DNA from: Ascidia mentula
Lineage: Eukaryota > Chordata > Ascidiacea > Phlebobranchia > Ascidiidae
DNA length: 64,000 bases
Reading direction: 5' to 3'
Assembly (NCBI GenBank): GCA_947561715.1
Contig: OX387204.1
Span: forward strand, 11,289,001 to 11,353,000
A program made the position numbers and the translations under genes. Position 1 is the first letter of the stretch, and each line of letters begins with the position of its first letter. A model generated the notes under the pieces. It made no database searches, was not told the origin of the DNA, and saw only the letters and a program-made list of their open reading frames with translations. This document shows, in pieces, positions 51,371 through 63,920 of this stretch.

Positions 51371-53060
51371 AGGGATGTGCCAAATCGGAAAAGATTCGGA
51401 TACGACATGCACCCAATATTCGGCCGAAAAAAAGACTTCGCAAAAACAATTTTATTCGAATCCATTCCTTTTATTTAAAAGTTCGTTCAAAAAGCTCATT
51501 AATCAGGTACATTTTTACGAAATTTTGTATATTCTTCTATCCGAAGCTTTGACCAGTAAGTTCAAGCAAAAACATATGATAACTACAAATCGAAACCTAT
51601 TTAAAACACTGTATATAAAGATAATAATAGAAAGATCAATATTTAAAACGTTGTAATATGTGTTGTGGATTGGCTAAGAATTATTTCGTGTATCACAACA
51701 TTTTGGTTTGGAAGAGATGTATTTTCGTAAAAGTCGCCAATTGAACAATCACGCAACGACCGTCAGCTACAAACAAAATAGAAATTCCCTCGAAAAGCAA
51801 AAAGAACAAACACAACAATAAAACAAATGGCAGCACACACATAAGGAGACTCACTAATTCAAAGAACTATTGCCTAATTACTCAGTTTCACAATGTTTAA
51901 AGCCGAACACAGTTTCGACACTCATTTGTTCCGGTGGCAACAAATGCAGTTTCTGGGACAATCTTTGGAGCAGCAATTATTTCCCAAACGTTTATTTCCA
52001 TACGCGCCGTTTAAATTTTTCCTGTGAATCTAAAAGCCTCTCAAAATCATCGTCAGATTCCGATTAAGTGGATGGTGAATTGCAACGAACTGCTGTTAAA
52101 GATGGGGATCAGTTTTCTCATTCATTTGTAAACCCTTGATTCGAATGGCTAAATCACATGAAGCAGCTTTTGTGCCATCTTGATGAACATCTGTCAACAA
52201 AACTCAGTTCATAGAATCAACAAAAGAGTCAGTAAAATTACGTTGTCCGAGAAAAATCTCTGCGCTTCATTTATTTTGTAATATCTTCATCAGCAGTTCG
52301 CCCTTTGATAGAGAAGTTGAAGAAACGATTTCATTAAAAAAAGAAACCTGTGCTAAAACTTGCCGCTTGTAATTTTTTGTTGTGGAATGTTACTTCCAGC
52401 AAACGTTTTGTCCACGTGGTCTCTGACAAATTAACATCCGCAAAAGCCATGTCGGAGAAAAATGATCTATATTACAATAGACGACATATCATGAAACATA
52501 CGTACCCCCTTTTCACTTCGCCTTTTAGGAATTGCGTCAAATTTGAGAGTTTTTGCAACAAACGGAACTTTCCTTACGCTGGCAATTATGTTTGGCGATG
52601 ATGTAGTTGCAGATTATGCAATGCACATGTGGTGAATTTGTAAAAGCCTTGCAGCAGCCTCTGATGGAGATTCTCAAGCATTAAGATGGGTGGTTTCTTC
52701 GGAAGTTGTATCGCCTTTTTTTCGTAATACGAATTGGGCGATCTTCAAATAAGTGAATTTTCCACGAAGCTAATTTTTTTGCTTCTTGGGTAACTAGATT
52801 TGGCACATAATTTCGGTCTAGTGACATACCAAGTTTGCGACCCAGTTCTGCATTAAGACCGATAAATGCTGGTGTTGAAAATAATCTGATCAGAATTTTT
52901 TGTAATCAATTCGATGATATTCCCATTGAGACTGCCAAAGTATGAATACAGCAACACTTGTTTGGAGCTGGAGGAAGACGCACACGATTTGACTTCCATT
53001 CTTTTCATCTCCAAAAGTGGTATAGCTGCGAAATACTAAAAAGGTGTGTACAGTAGGCCT
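51371..53060. repeat. Decayed repeat with coding remnants
   Basis: Begins with a GGGATGTGCCAAATCGG and ATTCGG-rich stretch, related in word content to 26490-26800. On the minus strand, broken pieces look once-coding (LGRKLGMSLDRNYVPNLVT near 52820; SETTWTKRLLEVTFHNK near 52410; SESDDDFERLLDSQEKF near 52040), each stopped by stop codons or frame breaks. A transposase or other TE protein remnant is likely; the family was not recognised. Confidence 0.5.
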
Positions 53061-53997
53061 ACGTTATAGTTTATACCAACACCAGTCACGAAAATTAACT
53101 ACGGAAATTATCTTTCAATATTACGTAATAATAAAATATTCAGTTATAATAATTTGGACAGAATTCGGTAATACCGTACATATTTCAGTTAAATAGTCTT
53201 CAATTCGGAGCATTGTTCCGTATTTTTATGTTGCGGTCTAGATTAAACTTTTTTTAGTGAGTTGTCGGTACTGGCAAAGCTACGTTGACACGGCGCAAAC
53301 AAATTTGGTCACAACGCTATAAGAAGTTCGAGAGTAAAACTGTTGTCCAACAAAAGCCAATCCGTTTCGCGACCCCAAAAATACAACGAAGCAAAGAATT
53401 TCAACAATAGGTCATAGGAGATTGTAGGCTATAGACCAAACATTCCTGACCACGTTTTGTTCCAAGCCATTCTTTGTTAGATAATCAAAAGTTTATCTCA
53501 TTGAATTCGCAATTTACTGTATTACTTTTTCTTTCAATCGTAGGATGTCGATTTGTTGGTTCTCCTCCCACCTTCGATTGTTGATAGTGGCAGTATCCAA
53601 TAACGACCAAAACAGCCTAATTTCAATTTACCATTTTGTGTATAAGCGATAGTCCCACAGCAGGTTTTGTATGTATGTATAACTTCTATATAGTCAGCTT
53701 AGTTTCGCAAAAAAACAAGCAAATTTGTTGCACCGAGATAAAAAAAGGTGTGGTTTTACCATTTAGCCAGTGAAGGATTTGCTTTAAATTATACCAAACT
53801 AAAAAGATGAAGCGTAACATATTTCTTTTTAAAACACACACAAATAAAGTGGATTTTAACAAAATATGTGTAAGTTTGCAAAACATATAATAATTCATTC
53901 ATGCTTGGGTATTTTTTGTAAGTTACAAAAGTTCTCTGTTTATTGTACAATGCAATAATTTAAGAACAAAGTTATTGTGATTACTACATGCAAAGAT
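53061..53997. other. Intergenic, no gene seen
   Basis: AT-rich; no coding frame, RNA gene or clear repeat recognised. It is the 3' flank of the C2orf81-like gene. Confidence 0.35.
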
Positions 53998-56900
53998 TTA
54001 ATTAGCGGTTTGTGGCGACATAACAGGAGGGAGAACAGCTTTTGTGGAAAAGTTATTACTGTTAGATCGAACATTGCCGACAATTTGGCATGGGTCAACT
54101 GTTGGTCTCAGTCTGTTGTCAAGTCTTGTGCTTCCAAGCAATCTCAGTATCGGTTTTGGCTGATGAACATCGTCGACTTTCTTGGATGCTTGTGATAAAC
54201 CTGCGGGATATTTCTCTTCTGGTCCACTTTTTATTAGCCCATGTTCCCGTATAATAACTCCAGGTGATGCATCTATCGTATCAATTAATGATGGGGGAAG
54301 TGGATCAATTCTTGCTCTAGGGTGCCTTTTTCGGTACGCTGGTAGCTCAATTAGTTTGTCTTCCGATTTAAAAATCTTGTCTGTAAACACAAGAGGATGT
54401 AGTAGTTTATAACAACAATTTATGACAGAGTATTGACCATGTTTCTTGAGACTAACATATATGTTTCAAAAACAGAAGCAAAAGGCTATACAAAATCATA
54501 AAGATGACATGAAAAGCTTGATAGTGGTACCTGGAGAAATGTGATGAACACTAAGTGCAGTTTTACGATTTTTTCGAAGTGGTGTGGATGCAACGCTTCT
54601 GCCTAGAGTTGTGATTGATTTTTGAGGTTGAGATTTCCAATCTCTGGAAATGATACATTATGTTGCAAATAGAATCAAAAACAAACTTAAATCAAAAACT
54701 TTTCCTCTCATTTTTTGATGAAACCAACCACACAAGTCAGTGTTTGCCACAGTAAAATAGTTTAAAATTGTTAAGGACCAGAAAGCATTGTACTGGAATA
54801 CTAAACCCATGTTTATTTTGTGCACAAATATGTATTTAAAAAACTTTCCCTCTAAGTAATAATAAAAACAATCAAAAATTTGAAGTGAAAACATGTAAAA
54901 TACATTATTGAGGGCTAATTCACCAATACAAGGTAAATATGGCACTGTTTGATGTATGCTAAATGATAAATTCAACCAATTCATTTAACTTAAGTTTCAG
55001 TATTATTTGTTTGTTGGACTGTATAACTAACAAGAGGCATTATCAAGTCAAAGACTCAAAAAAGGCATGTTAACTTGTGGCCTAATTTTTACCAAAATAA
55101 TTCATGAATTCTACTTCAATAGAGGATGTATTAAATGATAAACTTTAACTTGGTTTAACCCATAAAAAAATTGGCAGTTTATTTATTTCATTAGTTTTCT
55201 TTTCTATAATACTTGAGTAAAATACATGCACAAAATAATTATTTGAAGAAATGGGTCAAATAATTTAGTTGTATATAGTATTTTAATATACCTGTAGATA
55301 TATAAACTTAACAAAATATTTTTAATACATATTGCAAGTTTTATTACTGGGTTGTCACAGAAGACTCATCAGTGTGATTATAACTCTTTTTTGCTTTCCG
55401 AATTCTGCCAGTTCTTAGTGCAGCAAGTCTTTGTGCATTCGCTTCTGCCTCTGGATCAATGATGTCATACTGTACCCGAACCTTCAAAATACAGAAGATG
55501 GAATGACTGTTTGCACAAGTGAACATTACAAACAAACCTTGTGTGTTGGCAGTGTTTGTGTGTTTAACTTCATAACTCCAACAACATTTCCTTTCTCATC
55601 AAATGTAACTTCTCTATTGCCAGGAGGCCTTCCTGCTTGAACTTTAAGCAGGGACTTTTGTGAAGGTGACAAGTGGGCATCTGAATTTAAAATTAAATAT
55701 GAACATTGTAAAAACTGCCAGAAAACTTTGTTGTATATGCTTGAATAACCACTTTAACATCATTTTCTATTAGCATGATGGTAATTTCATGTTTTTATAC
55801 ATCCCATGTAATTATTCCATTTTGGTACAGTAATGTAGATTTATTGATTTAAAGAGTTGCCTGTGCATTATGGAAACATAATCCTTCAGGGACAAGAAAC
55901 ATCAAAACAAATCCATTTAGAATAGCAGACAGTAGGCCCGTTTACATGGCGGTTTTAGATGGATTTTGAGCTGACTTGCCAATCCGGCATTTATAAATTT
56001 GAAAAAAGGCAAACGTTGCTAATCCACTTTAGCTTCTGCAACACACAGCGGCTGAGAGATGGATTGGATTTAAAGACTTTTTGGCACCAATACACAAATG
56101 ATTTGGCTGCAAATTGTTTTGCATTGTAACAAAATAAGTGGTGAATGGATATATTATTAAAGCTGGCATCACAGAGGCACAAATAAACTTATTTAGCATT
56201 TTTCTGTAATGTTCAAGCATTATTAAACATGGCAAACTCATGTGCTTTTACCCCAATTTTTTTGCATTTGTAAGAAAATGACAAGCTGTGCCACATCAAT
56301 TTATTTGTTATAGAGTTATCTAGTATGAATTGGGAAGGTTGCAAATTTGACAGATACAAGCTTATGGGTGTAAGAAGTTAGTATATTTCCTTTCTTACGG
56401 AATTTAAATTAATTTAATGCATTCTATAGGCTCCTGTAGTTTTGAAGAGTGCCACCTTTCACTTGTACCAGCCTACATTTTCAACCTCATAAAGAGTAAT
56501 ATACAACTTTCTTGTAGTCTTTCCAACAACAAGATGCGAAAATGCAAACCTTTCTTGTCTTAAAACAACGGATTGGATTAGGCATGCAAATGGGGCTAAT
56601 GCACAATGTTTATAAGTGGTCTGTGCCCAGTTGTTTAGCCAGTCACACAGCATTGATGACACATAATAGGTTCAGACAGTGTGCACAGTCTGCAGGTCAT
56701 TAATCATTATTGGTTCTGTTGCCTCCACAAATTTATTACAAATCAGAAAATTTAAAAGAATATAAAAATTTTAACACATTGCATCTGATTTAGTTTACCA
56801 CCTGAAAAATCTTAACATAGTAAAATGAATAAAAATTCTCAACATGTTAAAATGTTAAAAGTTACCAGATGTTTGCTGCTTTTGATCTTTAGGTTGGAGG

Positions 56901-58252
56901 TCTTCAGAACTTATGTCAACCTCTGTGTAATCAAGTTTAGGTGGAGGGAGTCGACCAACATGTCTCTACATTAATTTTGTTGACCAATCAATATTTTTTA
57001 GAGGTTAGAAACAATTTAGTAGCTCACCTTATAGGAATGCTTCTTCTTTGTTGCTGTTATTGCTGTATCTTGTAATGCTTCAGGTCCAGTATCTAAACTT
57101 CTTGGTGTATGCGAATTGTTATCTGCACAATGTTTGACAATGACAGCTAAGCTAATTACTGTGTTGTGTTGAAATCTAAGTAGATGGTCACAATGACACC
57201 TGTCAGCATATAAAAGCATTGTATGTATGTGGTACAGAATTAGACAATTAAGTTTCGTTGACTGTGTATTTGTTTAAACTTAAACCTGAAAAGCACCAAA
57301 AAACATACCAGCTAGTTGTGCATTGTCTGGAGATTTTTCTGAACTATCAGTATGTTCATCTGATATTGTGGTTGCGGTTGGTTCTATAAAACTTAATAGT
57401 TGTTGTGCAAATAGTTATTGCCTGACATAAACATATTGACCCAAAACTGCCAAAGACATTTTTCAGAATGCCAGGAACTAATTGCACAATCAAGACTATT
57501 TTTGTTATGTTTTTGTACATTCTTCACAGATAAATACTTTTTACCGATCGAGCTAACTGTACCTTGCATGAAGCCAGGGTCTTCACTTAACATGCTCACA
57601 GATGGAAGTGAAGAAGATTGTGGCCGTACAACAACAGGAACTGAGCCCTGGGCCCAGGAATCAATTATACCAGGTTCAGGCTCCTAAAAACCCACAACCA
57701 CAAAGGGTCTATCGTATCGTGTGGTTTGTTGCCTTAAAACAGTTTAGCAGAGACATTTAACTCACAGAATCTTCTGTCCATCCAGAATCATGTGTAATAT
57801 TAACTTCTCCAGCGTCATAGGGTAAAAATTGCCATTGTACAATTTTTAGCAAATCTTCTTTTGCTTGAAACACAGTGAATGGTAAAACCTAAAAATTATG
57901 GAAATTTTAATACTATAAAAACAATATTGCATCATTGTTTTAGAAATAGTACACTATGGTATAACTTAAGGCCATTCACGTTCCTCTGTTTTCCGAATAA
58001 TTTAACACTTACTTGTTTCCAAATATATTTTTTGTAACATTCTGCAAGAGTACTTTCTACTATATCTTCAACTATTGCCCCAACAAATGCTGTATCTTCC
58101 TCATCTGCCATCAATCTGGCCCAGTCCCCATCAGTTAGTCGACCAGCCACAACATCACTAGAGACAGTTGGCACTGAAATGGACTGGGCACCACCACCAG
58201 CCCCTCCACGGCTTTTTTCTGCTCTTGACTTTGAAGCTGCCTGTCGTGACAT
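53998..58252 (-). CDS. C2orf81: C2orf81 homologue
   Basis: Starts MSRQAASKSRAEKSRGG (58252); SDVVAGRLTDGDWARLMADEE matches the vertebrate C2orf81 pattern IVPGRLSEAEWMALTALEE, and the next exon continues VLPFTVFQAKEDLLKIVQWQFLP, matching ...PFTISQAREAMLQIAEWRFL. Exon 3 has DSWAQGSVPV, also conserved. Ten exons were read down to KIFKSEDKLIELPAYRKRHP...IDASPGVIIREHG and the stop at 53998. The vertebrate protein is uncharacterised. Exon 8 (near 55348-55484) ends at CAGTAATAAA, a site that is both a splice donor and stop-plus-polyA; phase matching shows it can be spliced to exon 9 (about 54535-54650). Confidence 0.85.
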
Positions 58253-58700
58253 GTTTGCCCTTCAACTTTTTGACACTACATTACAAATAATATTAAAACA
58301 TGACACCAGCAGTCTGGTGGTAAAAATTACCAGTTTAAATTTTTCTGTTACATTGTTTTATTGTAGAATTGCTGGCAGTGTACTAGTGTATGAGCTATCA
58401 TTTTTTTAATTTGACGGCCGTACAAAGTGAAGTTTCTACAAAGTGTATGATAATTATGACAGTTGTTAGGTCGTTGTTATAAAGAAACAGTTATGAACAC
58501 GCAAATAAACTTGTTTAAAGTCCTATTTCTCGAGTGAGACTTTCCATCAATATTATGTACAGGTCAATGATGCAGAACGGTTGTCTTGACAATTGAAGTC
58601 TTTAAACGAGACGTTAATATATTTTACGTAAATCTAATTTTTTGACACTTAATGCTTGTTTTATCCAATAAAGTCGAAGATCAACAAGTTTAGACTTTTC
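58253..58700. other. 5' region of the C2orf81 homologue
   Basis: No coding or repeat feature was seen; presumed promoter. Confidence 0.3.
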
Positions 58701-58807
58701 TAAATGTTAATTCGTGGCGTTCACCTATAGTTGTTACATAAATGTAAATGGTGGGACAAACTGCGAATCGCAAGTAGCATCCGACTTTCCGAAATATATT
58801 TCGAAAT

Positions 58808-58968
58808 GTTCCAACATGTTGCTTAAATAACGAACATGTTCATTCTTGACCCTTCTAGTGCGCTTTGTCAATGTTCAATTATTCCGCCAGGACTAAAGGT
58901 TACTAACATGACAAAGCGCACCAGAAGAGTCAGAATGAACACGTTCGTTATTTAAGCAGCATGTTGTT
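58808..58968. repeat. Hairpin-forming inverted repeat element
   Basis: Two arms of about 60 bp, at 58808-58872 and 58905-58968, are inverted copies. Matching words: AACATGTTGCTTAAATAACG and its complement CGTTATTTAAGCAGCATGTT; GCGCTTTGTCA and TGACAAAGCGC. They are separated by about 30 bp. Likely a small MITE or foldback. Further copies of the words TTAAGCAGCATGTT continue to about 59095. Confidence 0.7.
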
Positions 58969-59181
58969 TTGGCAGATTTTTGACCCTTTTGGCCGACCAC
59001 GGTTTGGACGGCCAGAATGGTCATAATTCGTCTGAATTAACACGTTGCTTATTTAACCAGCATGTGGTTATTAAGCAGCGTGTTACTTAAGTTTGTCGCT
59101 ATGGTTCCGACTTTGCGTAACCAATGGGTCTGACGTCACAATGCTGCAGGTAAAAATAGGTTGAAAATGTATGGTTTAGAT

Positions 59182-59760
59182 CAGTGTTTTCCAAATGGAC
59201 CGCATTCCAGGTGGTACGCGAGCACCTTTCCGTAATTAGCGGATGTATAGTTCGAATTTAAAAAATCGTAATGAATTTCAAAATGTTTGAAGTTTTTTAA
59301 TAAAATGCGTGTAACGCAACGGTAAATTATTCAGTGGGAAACATTTTACTTTTAGGCAAAGCGGAAATTGTCGAAGAATATAAGTACCAAGCACCAAAAA
59401 AAAAATAAACGTGTTACAAACAGCCCTGGGTGGGGGGGGATGGGGATATCATGGCCAAATTGCTGCCAGACCCGCTAGGGAGAGTTCTACCCGATTTGTC
59501 TACGTGAGAGAGAGGGAAAACTAGAAAAAGGCAAATCGTCCTCGACTTGTCTACGTTAGTCTTCTTTTCAACAGTTATGGTAAAATATGTAAATAATGCT
59601 TCATGAAAAGATTGGGCAAAAATGAATTGGTTTAGGAGTTTTCAATAAAAGACTCGTAGCGCCTCGGTGGCAACAAGAATCTGCCGAGGAATATAAAAAT
59701 CAAACACCAAAAGAGAGATTTTACGTTTTGCAAGCCCTGCCTCTTAACACCTACAATGGG
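59182..59760 (+). repeat. hAT-like end and diverged internal duplication
   Basis: CAGTGTTTTCCAAATGG at 59182 looks like a hAT terminal motif, followed by a GGTGGTACGCG phrase also typical of these elements. Two diverged copies of one block are found at about 59290-59410 and 59640-59720 (AAGAATATAAGTACCAAGCACC against GAGGAATATAAAAATCAAACACC). No coding potential. Confidence 0.5.
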
Positions 59761-60468
59761 TTTTGGGCCCGCAATGTAAACATGTATCAAACGGCGTCAT
59801 ATGTCCGAATTGTTGCGTTCGCAGTATTTTGTGACTTGATTGTTTTCACCTAGTTGCAATAACATAATTTTCCCACACTCACGTCAACAACGGATGGACG
59901 ATTGTCAATCATTTTTAAGTGGCCCTTATTAAAACTTTCACACACCTATCTTGTTTTCCAACGTGGTTGAAAGAAGTTTAATCGCAAGACTGAATACGCT
60001 CATTGAAATCTACAAAAAAAGTAAACCTCACAAGAAAAAGTATGGATAGCTGCTGCAGCTGAGTTTGGAAATAATTATTTATTGACTTAAGGTTGTTAAC
60101 AAACTTGTTGAGAAGCTTCATATGTTTGAAAACACAACAAAGCACAAAACAAGCTAGCCATGTTTTTGCAATGATGCAGTTGTTGTAATTGCTGACAACC
60201 ATTTTTGCTGACAAGAATAATTTTAATAATCAACACATTTTCTAGTGTGATGTACTATGCTCACAAATCATGGGCACATACTGGTATAAAGAATATTCAT
60301 TAACAAAATGACAAGTGTTTCGGGCAGAAGAGTTTTACTTTAGTCATGATGCCATACAGTGAAAAATGTTTGTATACTGGTTTAAGGTGTATTACAAACA
60401 TTATTTGATGTACCACTAATCATTTAGAGTCAGGAGCACTTATCATGAGCTATTTTAAACAAACTTGT
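59761..60468. other. Intergenic, no gene seen
   Basis: AT-rich 3' flank of the next minus-strand gene; no feature recognised. Confidence 0.35.
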
Positions 60469-61631
60469 TCATTTATTTGAGTATTTTGGGTCTGGAGCCA
60501 ACAGAGAATCTTGCAAGTTTGAGTTCACAGGCTTTTCACTTAAGTCTTTGAAAGAAAGTAAAAATAAATGTACTCTAGTCCTTAGGTACCGCATGGTTTG
60601 AAAAGGGAGTAAATACCAAAGTTGTTGGCCAGAAATTGAAGCATGAATAGCTTTACCATTCCATTCATCAGTAATACTTTCAACCACTTCACAACCGTGT
60701 ACAGTTTTTAACTTCAATATTAAATTTCCTGATCTTGTTATTGCCCTTGTATTGAAGAATGATTTGTAGCCAAGTTTATACTCATGGACAATTTGTATGA
60801 AATGCTTGTGGTGCTTTGGATCAAACTGGATGGTCTGACACTCATCTATTACTGTTGGAAGTATTGCAAAGATCCTGCAATAAAAAAATTGCTTATTGTT
60901 CAATAACACTAAATCATCAAAACTATAATGTAGTAGGAAATATTGTATAAACTCGGAACTTTCTGCAAGTCCTATTTTTCTCCTATGAACAAAGCAAATC
61001 TTCAATGCCAATTGCTATGTAACTTCAGTGTTTCAGAAGCACTTGTTAGGAATAGCTTTAAGATCATGTAAATTTACAGCTCATTGTATTGCATTATCAC
61101 TACACAGACAGGTGTCCAGCATGTGTGATATTTATTAAACTAGGGCTTCTCAAACTAGGTTTATTTTGTTGCAGTACAAATTAGCTTTTGTGAGGGCAAT
61201 TTTTAATGCCTTTAGCCAGGGACAAAAAAAATTATTTTTTAAAATAAGGTAGCTTTTACTAAAACAGGTTGTGGCCCAGTGTACCCATGGAATTGGACCA
61301 CCCTAATCTATACTATTCTGTACACAACATACCTTTGAACCTCATTTTTTCCTTTACACAAAGTGTATGGATCTTCGTACGTTACTTGTTCATCAAACAT
61401 ATCATCAAAAATATTTTGTTCAATAACTTTCATTTCAATCAGTTCTTTCATTACTTCCACAATTTTTTGGCGCCTTAACATAACATCAGAGTCCTTTTCT
61501 TCAAATACATCTGACTCATACTGCTTTTCTTCACTTTTGTGGAACTTCCATTGGCAGTACAAGTTATTTCCAAAATAGATAGAGCAAGGAAGTGTTGTCG
61601 ACACAGCCAACAACCTTAGGTATTTGTTCAT
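60469..61631 (-). CDS. NTF2/SnoaL-like fold protein, small and uncharacterised
   Basis: Two exons: 61333-61631 (MNKYLRLLAVSTTLPCSIYF, possible hydrophobic N-terminal anchor or targeting segment; then charged KSEEKQYESDVFEEKDSD and IFDDMFDEQVTYEDPY) and 60469-60874 (RIFAILPTVIDECQ...). They join in phase 2 to give about 234 residues. The pattern FDDxxxxxVTYEDPYTLCKGKNEVQR...F, followed by beta-rich KLKTVHGCEVVESITDEWNG, resembles NTF2/SnoaL-like domains in which a small beta-sheet cone binds ligands. I cannot name the family member. Exact substrate and location unknown; mitochondrial or membrane targeting is possible from the N-terminus. Confidence 0.55.
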
Positions 61632-62962
61632 TGAAATCACCAGTCTAAAAATTACAGAAACTATTATTCTACAACAAAACAGAAACTGAACCGGGTTTTG
61701 GTCACTGCAACACATGATAAATACAGATACCTTAAAAATTCGGACTTAAGTATAGGGCAGTGTTCGGTAACCATGGCTCTTGAGCCGCATGTGGCTCTTT
61801 CACCCTCTGATATGGCAAAAGCCTTTTGAAACACCTTCTGAAAGCTATCATGTGTGTTGACAACTGACGCTTTTTGCTGGAAGTTATTTCTAAATTCTCT
61901 TACAGAATTATTTTTATAAATTAGGTTATTTGCGACTTGTTGTCCATGAATGTGATCGACAAGGACTCGTTTTACTGATACACAATCGATTCATAGGCGA
62001 TGTAAGTATTTTGAATGAAGAGTCAAACTTCTACAGGGAATTCCCCTGTATATTCACACTGCATGATTAGTACGAGAGTCTGTGTCGAGTTTTGCTAGGT
62101 GATTTGCGTATAGTTTAATTACGTTGTGAAATTTGAGCATGATGTGTCAATCAGGCAAACATCAATGAAAGGTTTTGGTTTTCCCTATGATTTTTTTCAA
62201 AAAATTGACGAATACGTTTATTTACCTATTTCGCAATCAGAATGCGATTAATAGTAGGCCTAATTTCTTGTGTTTTCCTGCGTCGCCATTCATCGGTTAC
62301 GAGTTGGCCTACTTTGTGCCGTATATGTAGTCGATGCACTGTGAAAAGTGCTGGGGCTAGGATAAATGGAACTGATTTATAGTCTTACAAACCTGAATAT
62401 GTCTATATGTTATGCTACTTGCTTCCTATTGATGATGGATTGTTAAATATTTTTGCCACTTAGGTTACAACCGTATTTGCACAAGAAGTGATAAAATTCT
62501 CCCGATTTGGATCACGCCCACTGCACGTGTTTTGGCAGCAGATTTAGCGGTGCTTTTATACAAAAAAAATGTTTCTTTGTATGAAAATATCCTTACATCG
62601 CTAAAGTTACATTTGGTTGCAATGTGACAAGCAATAATATGACCACGAAATTGTTAGATTGTTTTAAGATAGGCTATTTTGCTAAATTGTCATGATATCA
62701 GACAACGTTATGCCACGACAAACTTCGCATTCATCCGACTGCTGGATATTTCCTGGTTAATATTCAACAAGTCGTTCAGAGTTTGTTTGCAATAAGCTGT
62801 GGTACTTGTTCGCAAATCGTAGGCCTAGTTATATATGCTACATGTTAAGTAGTTTTACGAAATTGTCAATTAAGTGGTGGTCTAGCAGAATTTAATGTTT
62901 CTAATACTCAGGCCTACCTTTTAATCTTTTTGCAGATAAGCTGTGCAAATATCGGCAAAGAA
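61632..62962. other. Intergenic region with a hAT-like fragment
   Basis: Near 61758 a segment CAGTGTTCGGTAACCATGGC and GCTCTTGAGCCGCATGTGGC is typical of hAT non-autonomous elements in many animals. No second end was found. The rest, up to the acyltransferase start at 62963, has no coding frame. Confidence 0.45.
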
Positions 62963-63920
62963 TGGTTACTTTTGCACCGTTTAGAATTCCTTTGGCGAGG
63001 AGGTTGCAAACACTTGCTGTTGCACATTTTCTATTTTGCTTTTTGCTGCTTGGTAAGTGATTTGTAGATTCCATAAATTTTGACATTTCACCTGCAACTT
63101 TGTTCAGGCCAACTGTGCACATTTGTTTGTTTGTACATCCTGTTGTTTACAAGTTATTGGATTTATCTTGTGCCCTTATACTTCATATTCTATATTTACG
63201 ACTGGAATTCCCAAGAAGATGGGGGAACTAAAAGAAGCAACTGGCTCAGGAGCTGGCGTGTTTGGGCTTATCAAAGCGATTATTTTCCTGCAAGGGTAAG
63301 TGGTTATCGATAAAATGCAATTTGCTACAACGCTTGTTTAGTCGCAATGCTTATCATTAGCCTACAAATAGTATGCCTCGATGACGTGGTTCCTTTGTTT
63401 ATTTTATTGTTTTTAATTATCAGTTGCACAAAACTGTGGAATTGGATCCAAATCTTAACTATTTATTTGGAGTGCATCCCCATGGAGTTTTAGCAGTTAG
63501 TCCTTTCATACACTTTACATGTAACGGATCTGGTTTCGATAGCGTATTTCCAGGGTTCAGAGCTTATTTGGCGATGCTTCCTTTTTGGTTTCGCATTCCG
63601 TTTTATCGCGAATACATTATGAGTGGAGGTAAAAGTATACCTAAAAGCGTTTTGATGTGGACGCACACATGTAATACGTTTTATTTAAAGGACTTATTTC
63701 TTCAAGCAAGAAGAGTATAGAGACTCTCATAAACAAACCAGGTGGAGGAAATATCTGCTGTGTTATTCCAGGCAAATTTGCAATATTTTTGAAAATATGA
63801 CTTATTGAATTGTTTTTCGTCTACAGGTGGGGCCCCGGAAGCATTGCTTGCTCGCCCGGGTGATATAAAAATAATTCTTAAACCAAGAATTGGATTTTTG
63901 AAGGTTGCCCTTAAAAACGG
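62963..63920 (+). CDS. MOGAT: MOGAT/DGAT2-family acyltransferase, 5' part (runs off window)
   Basis: Acyl-CoA:monoacylglycerol/diacylglycerol O-acyltransferase, an ER membrane enzyme making di- and triacylglycerol. Exons: 62963-63052 (MVTFAPFRIPLARR, hydrophobic N-terminus), 63109-63296 (transmembrane segments, then YQSDYFPAR), 63424-63628 (LFGVHPHGVLAVSPF with the HPHG active-site motif, and WFRIPFYREYIMSGG), 63691-63771 (SSSKKSIETLINKPGGGN), 63827-63920 (GGAPEALLARPGD, RIGFLKVALKNG). The SSxKKS and PGGGN features favour the MOGAT branch over DGAT2. The intron after 63771 uses a GC donor. The C-terminal half lies beyond 64000. Confidence 0.9.
63772..63826 (+). other. GC-AG intron in the acyltransferase gene
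   Basis: The exon ends CCAG and the intron begins GCAAAT; the acceptor is ctacag at 63821-63826. The join gives VIPGGAPEALL in frame, the expected family sequence. No GT in the right phase is available. Confidence 0.75.

Noticed and set aside
61308..61370. Plus-strand and extended frames over the NTF2-like gene
   Set aside because: Shadows of the minus-strand exon, which has a good donor and a matching next exon.
63629..63720. Continuation of the acyltransferase frame to a stop at 63718-63720
   Set aside because: A GT-AG intron at 63629-63690 restores the conserved SSSKKS...PGGGN sequence, so the read-through stop is intronic.
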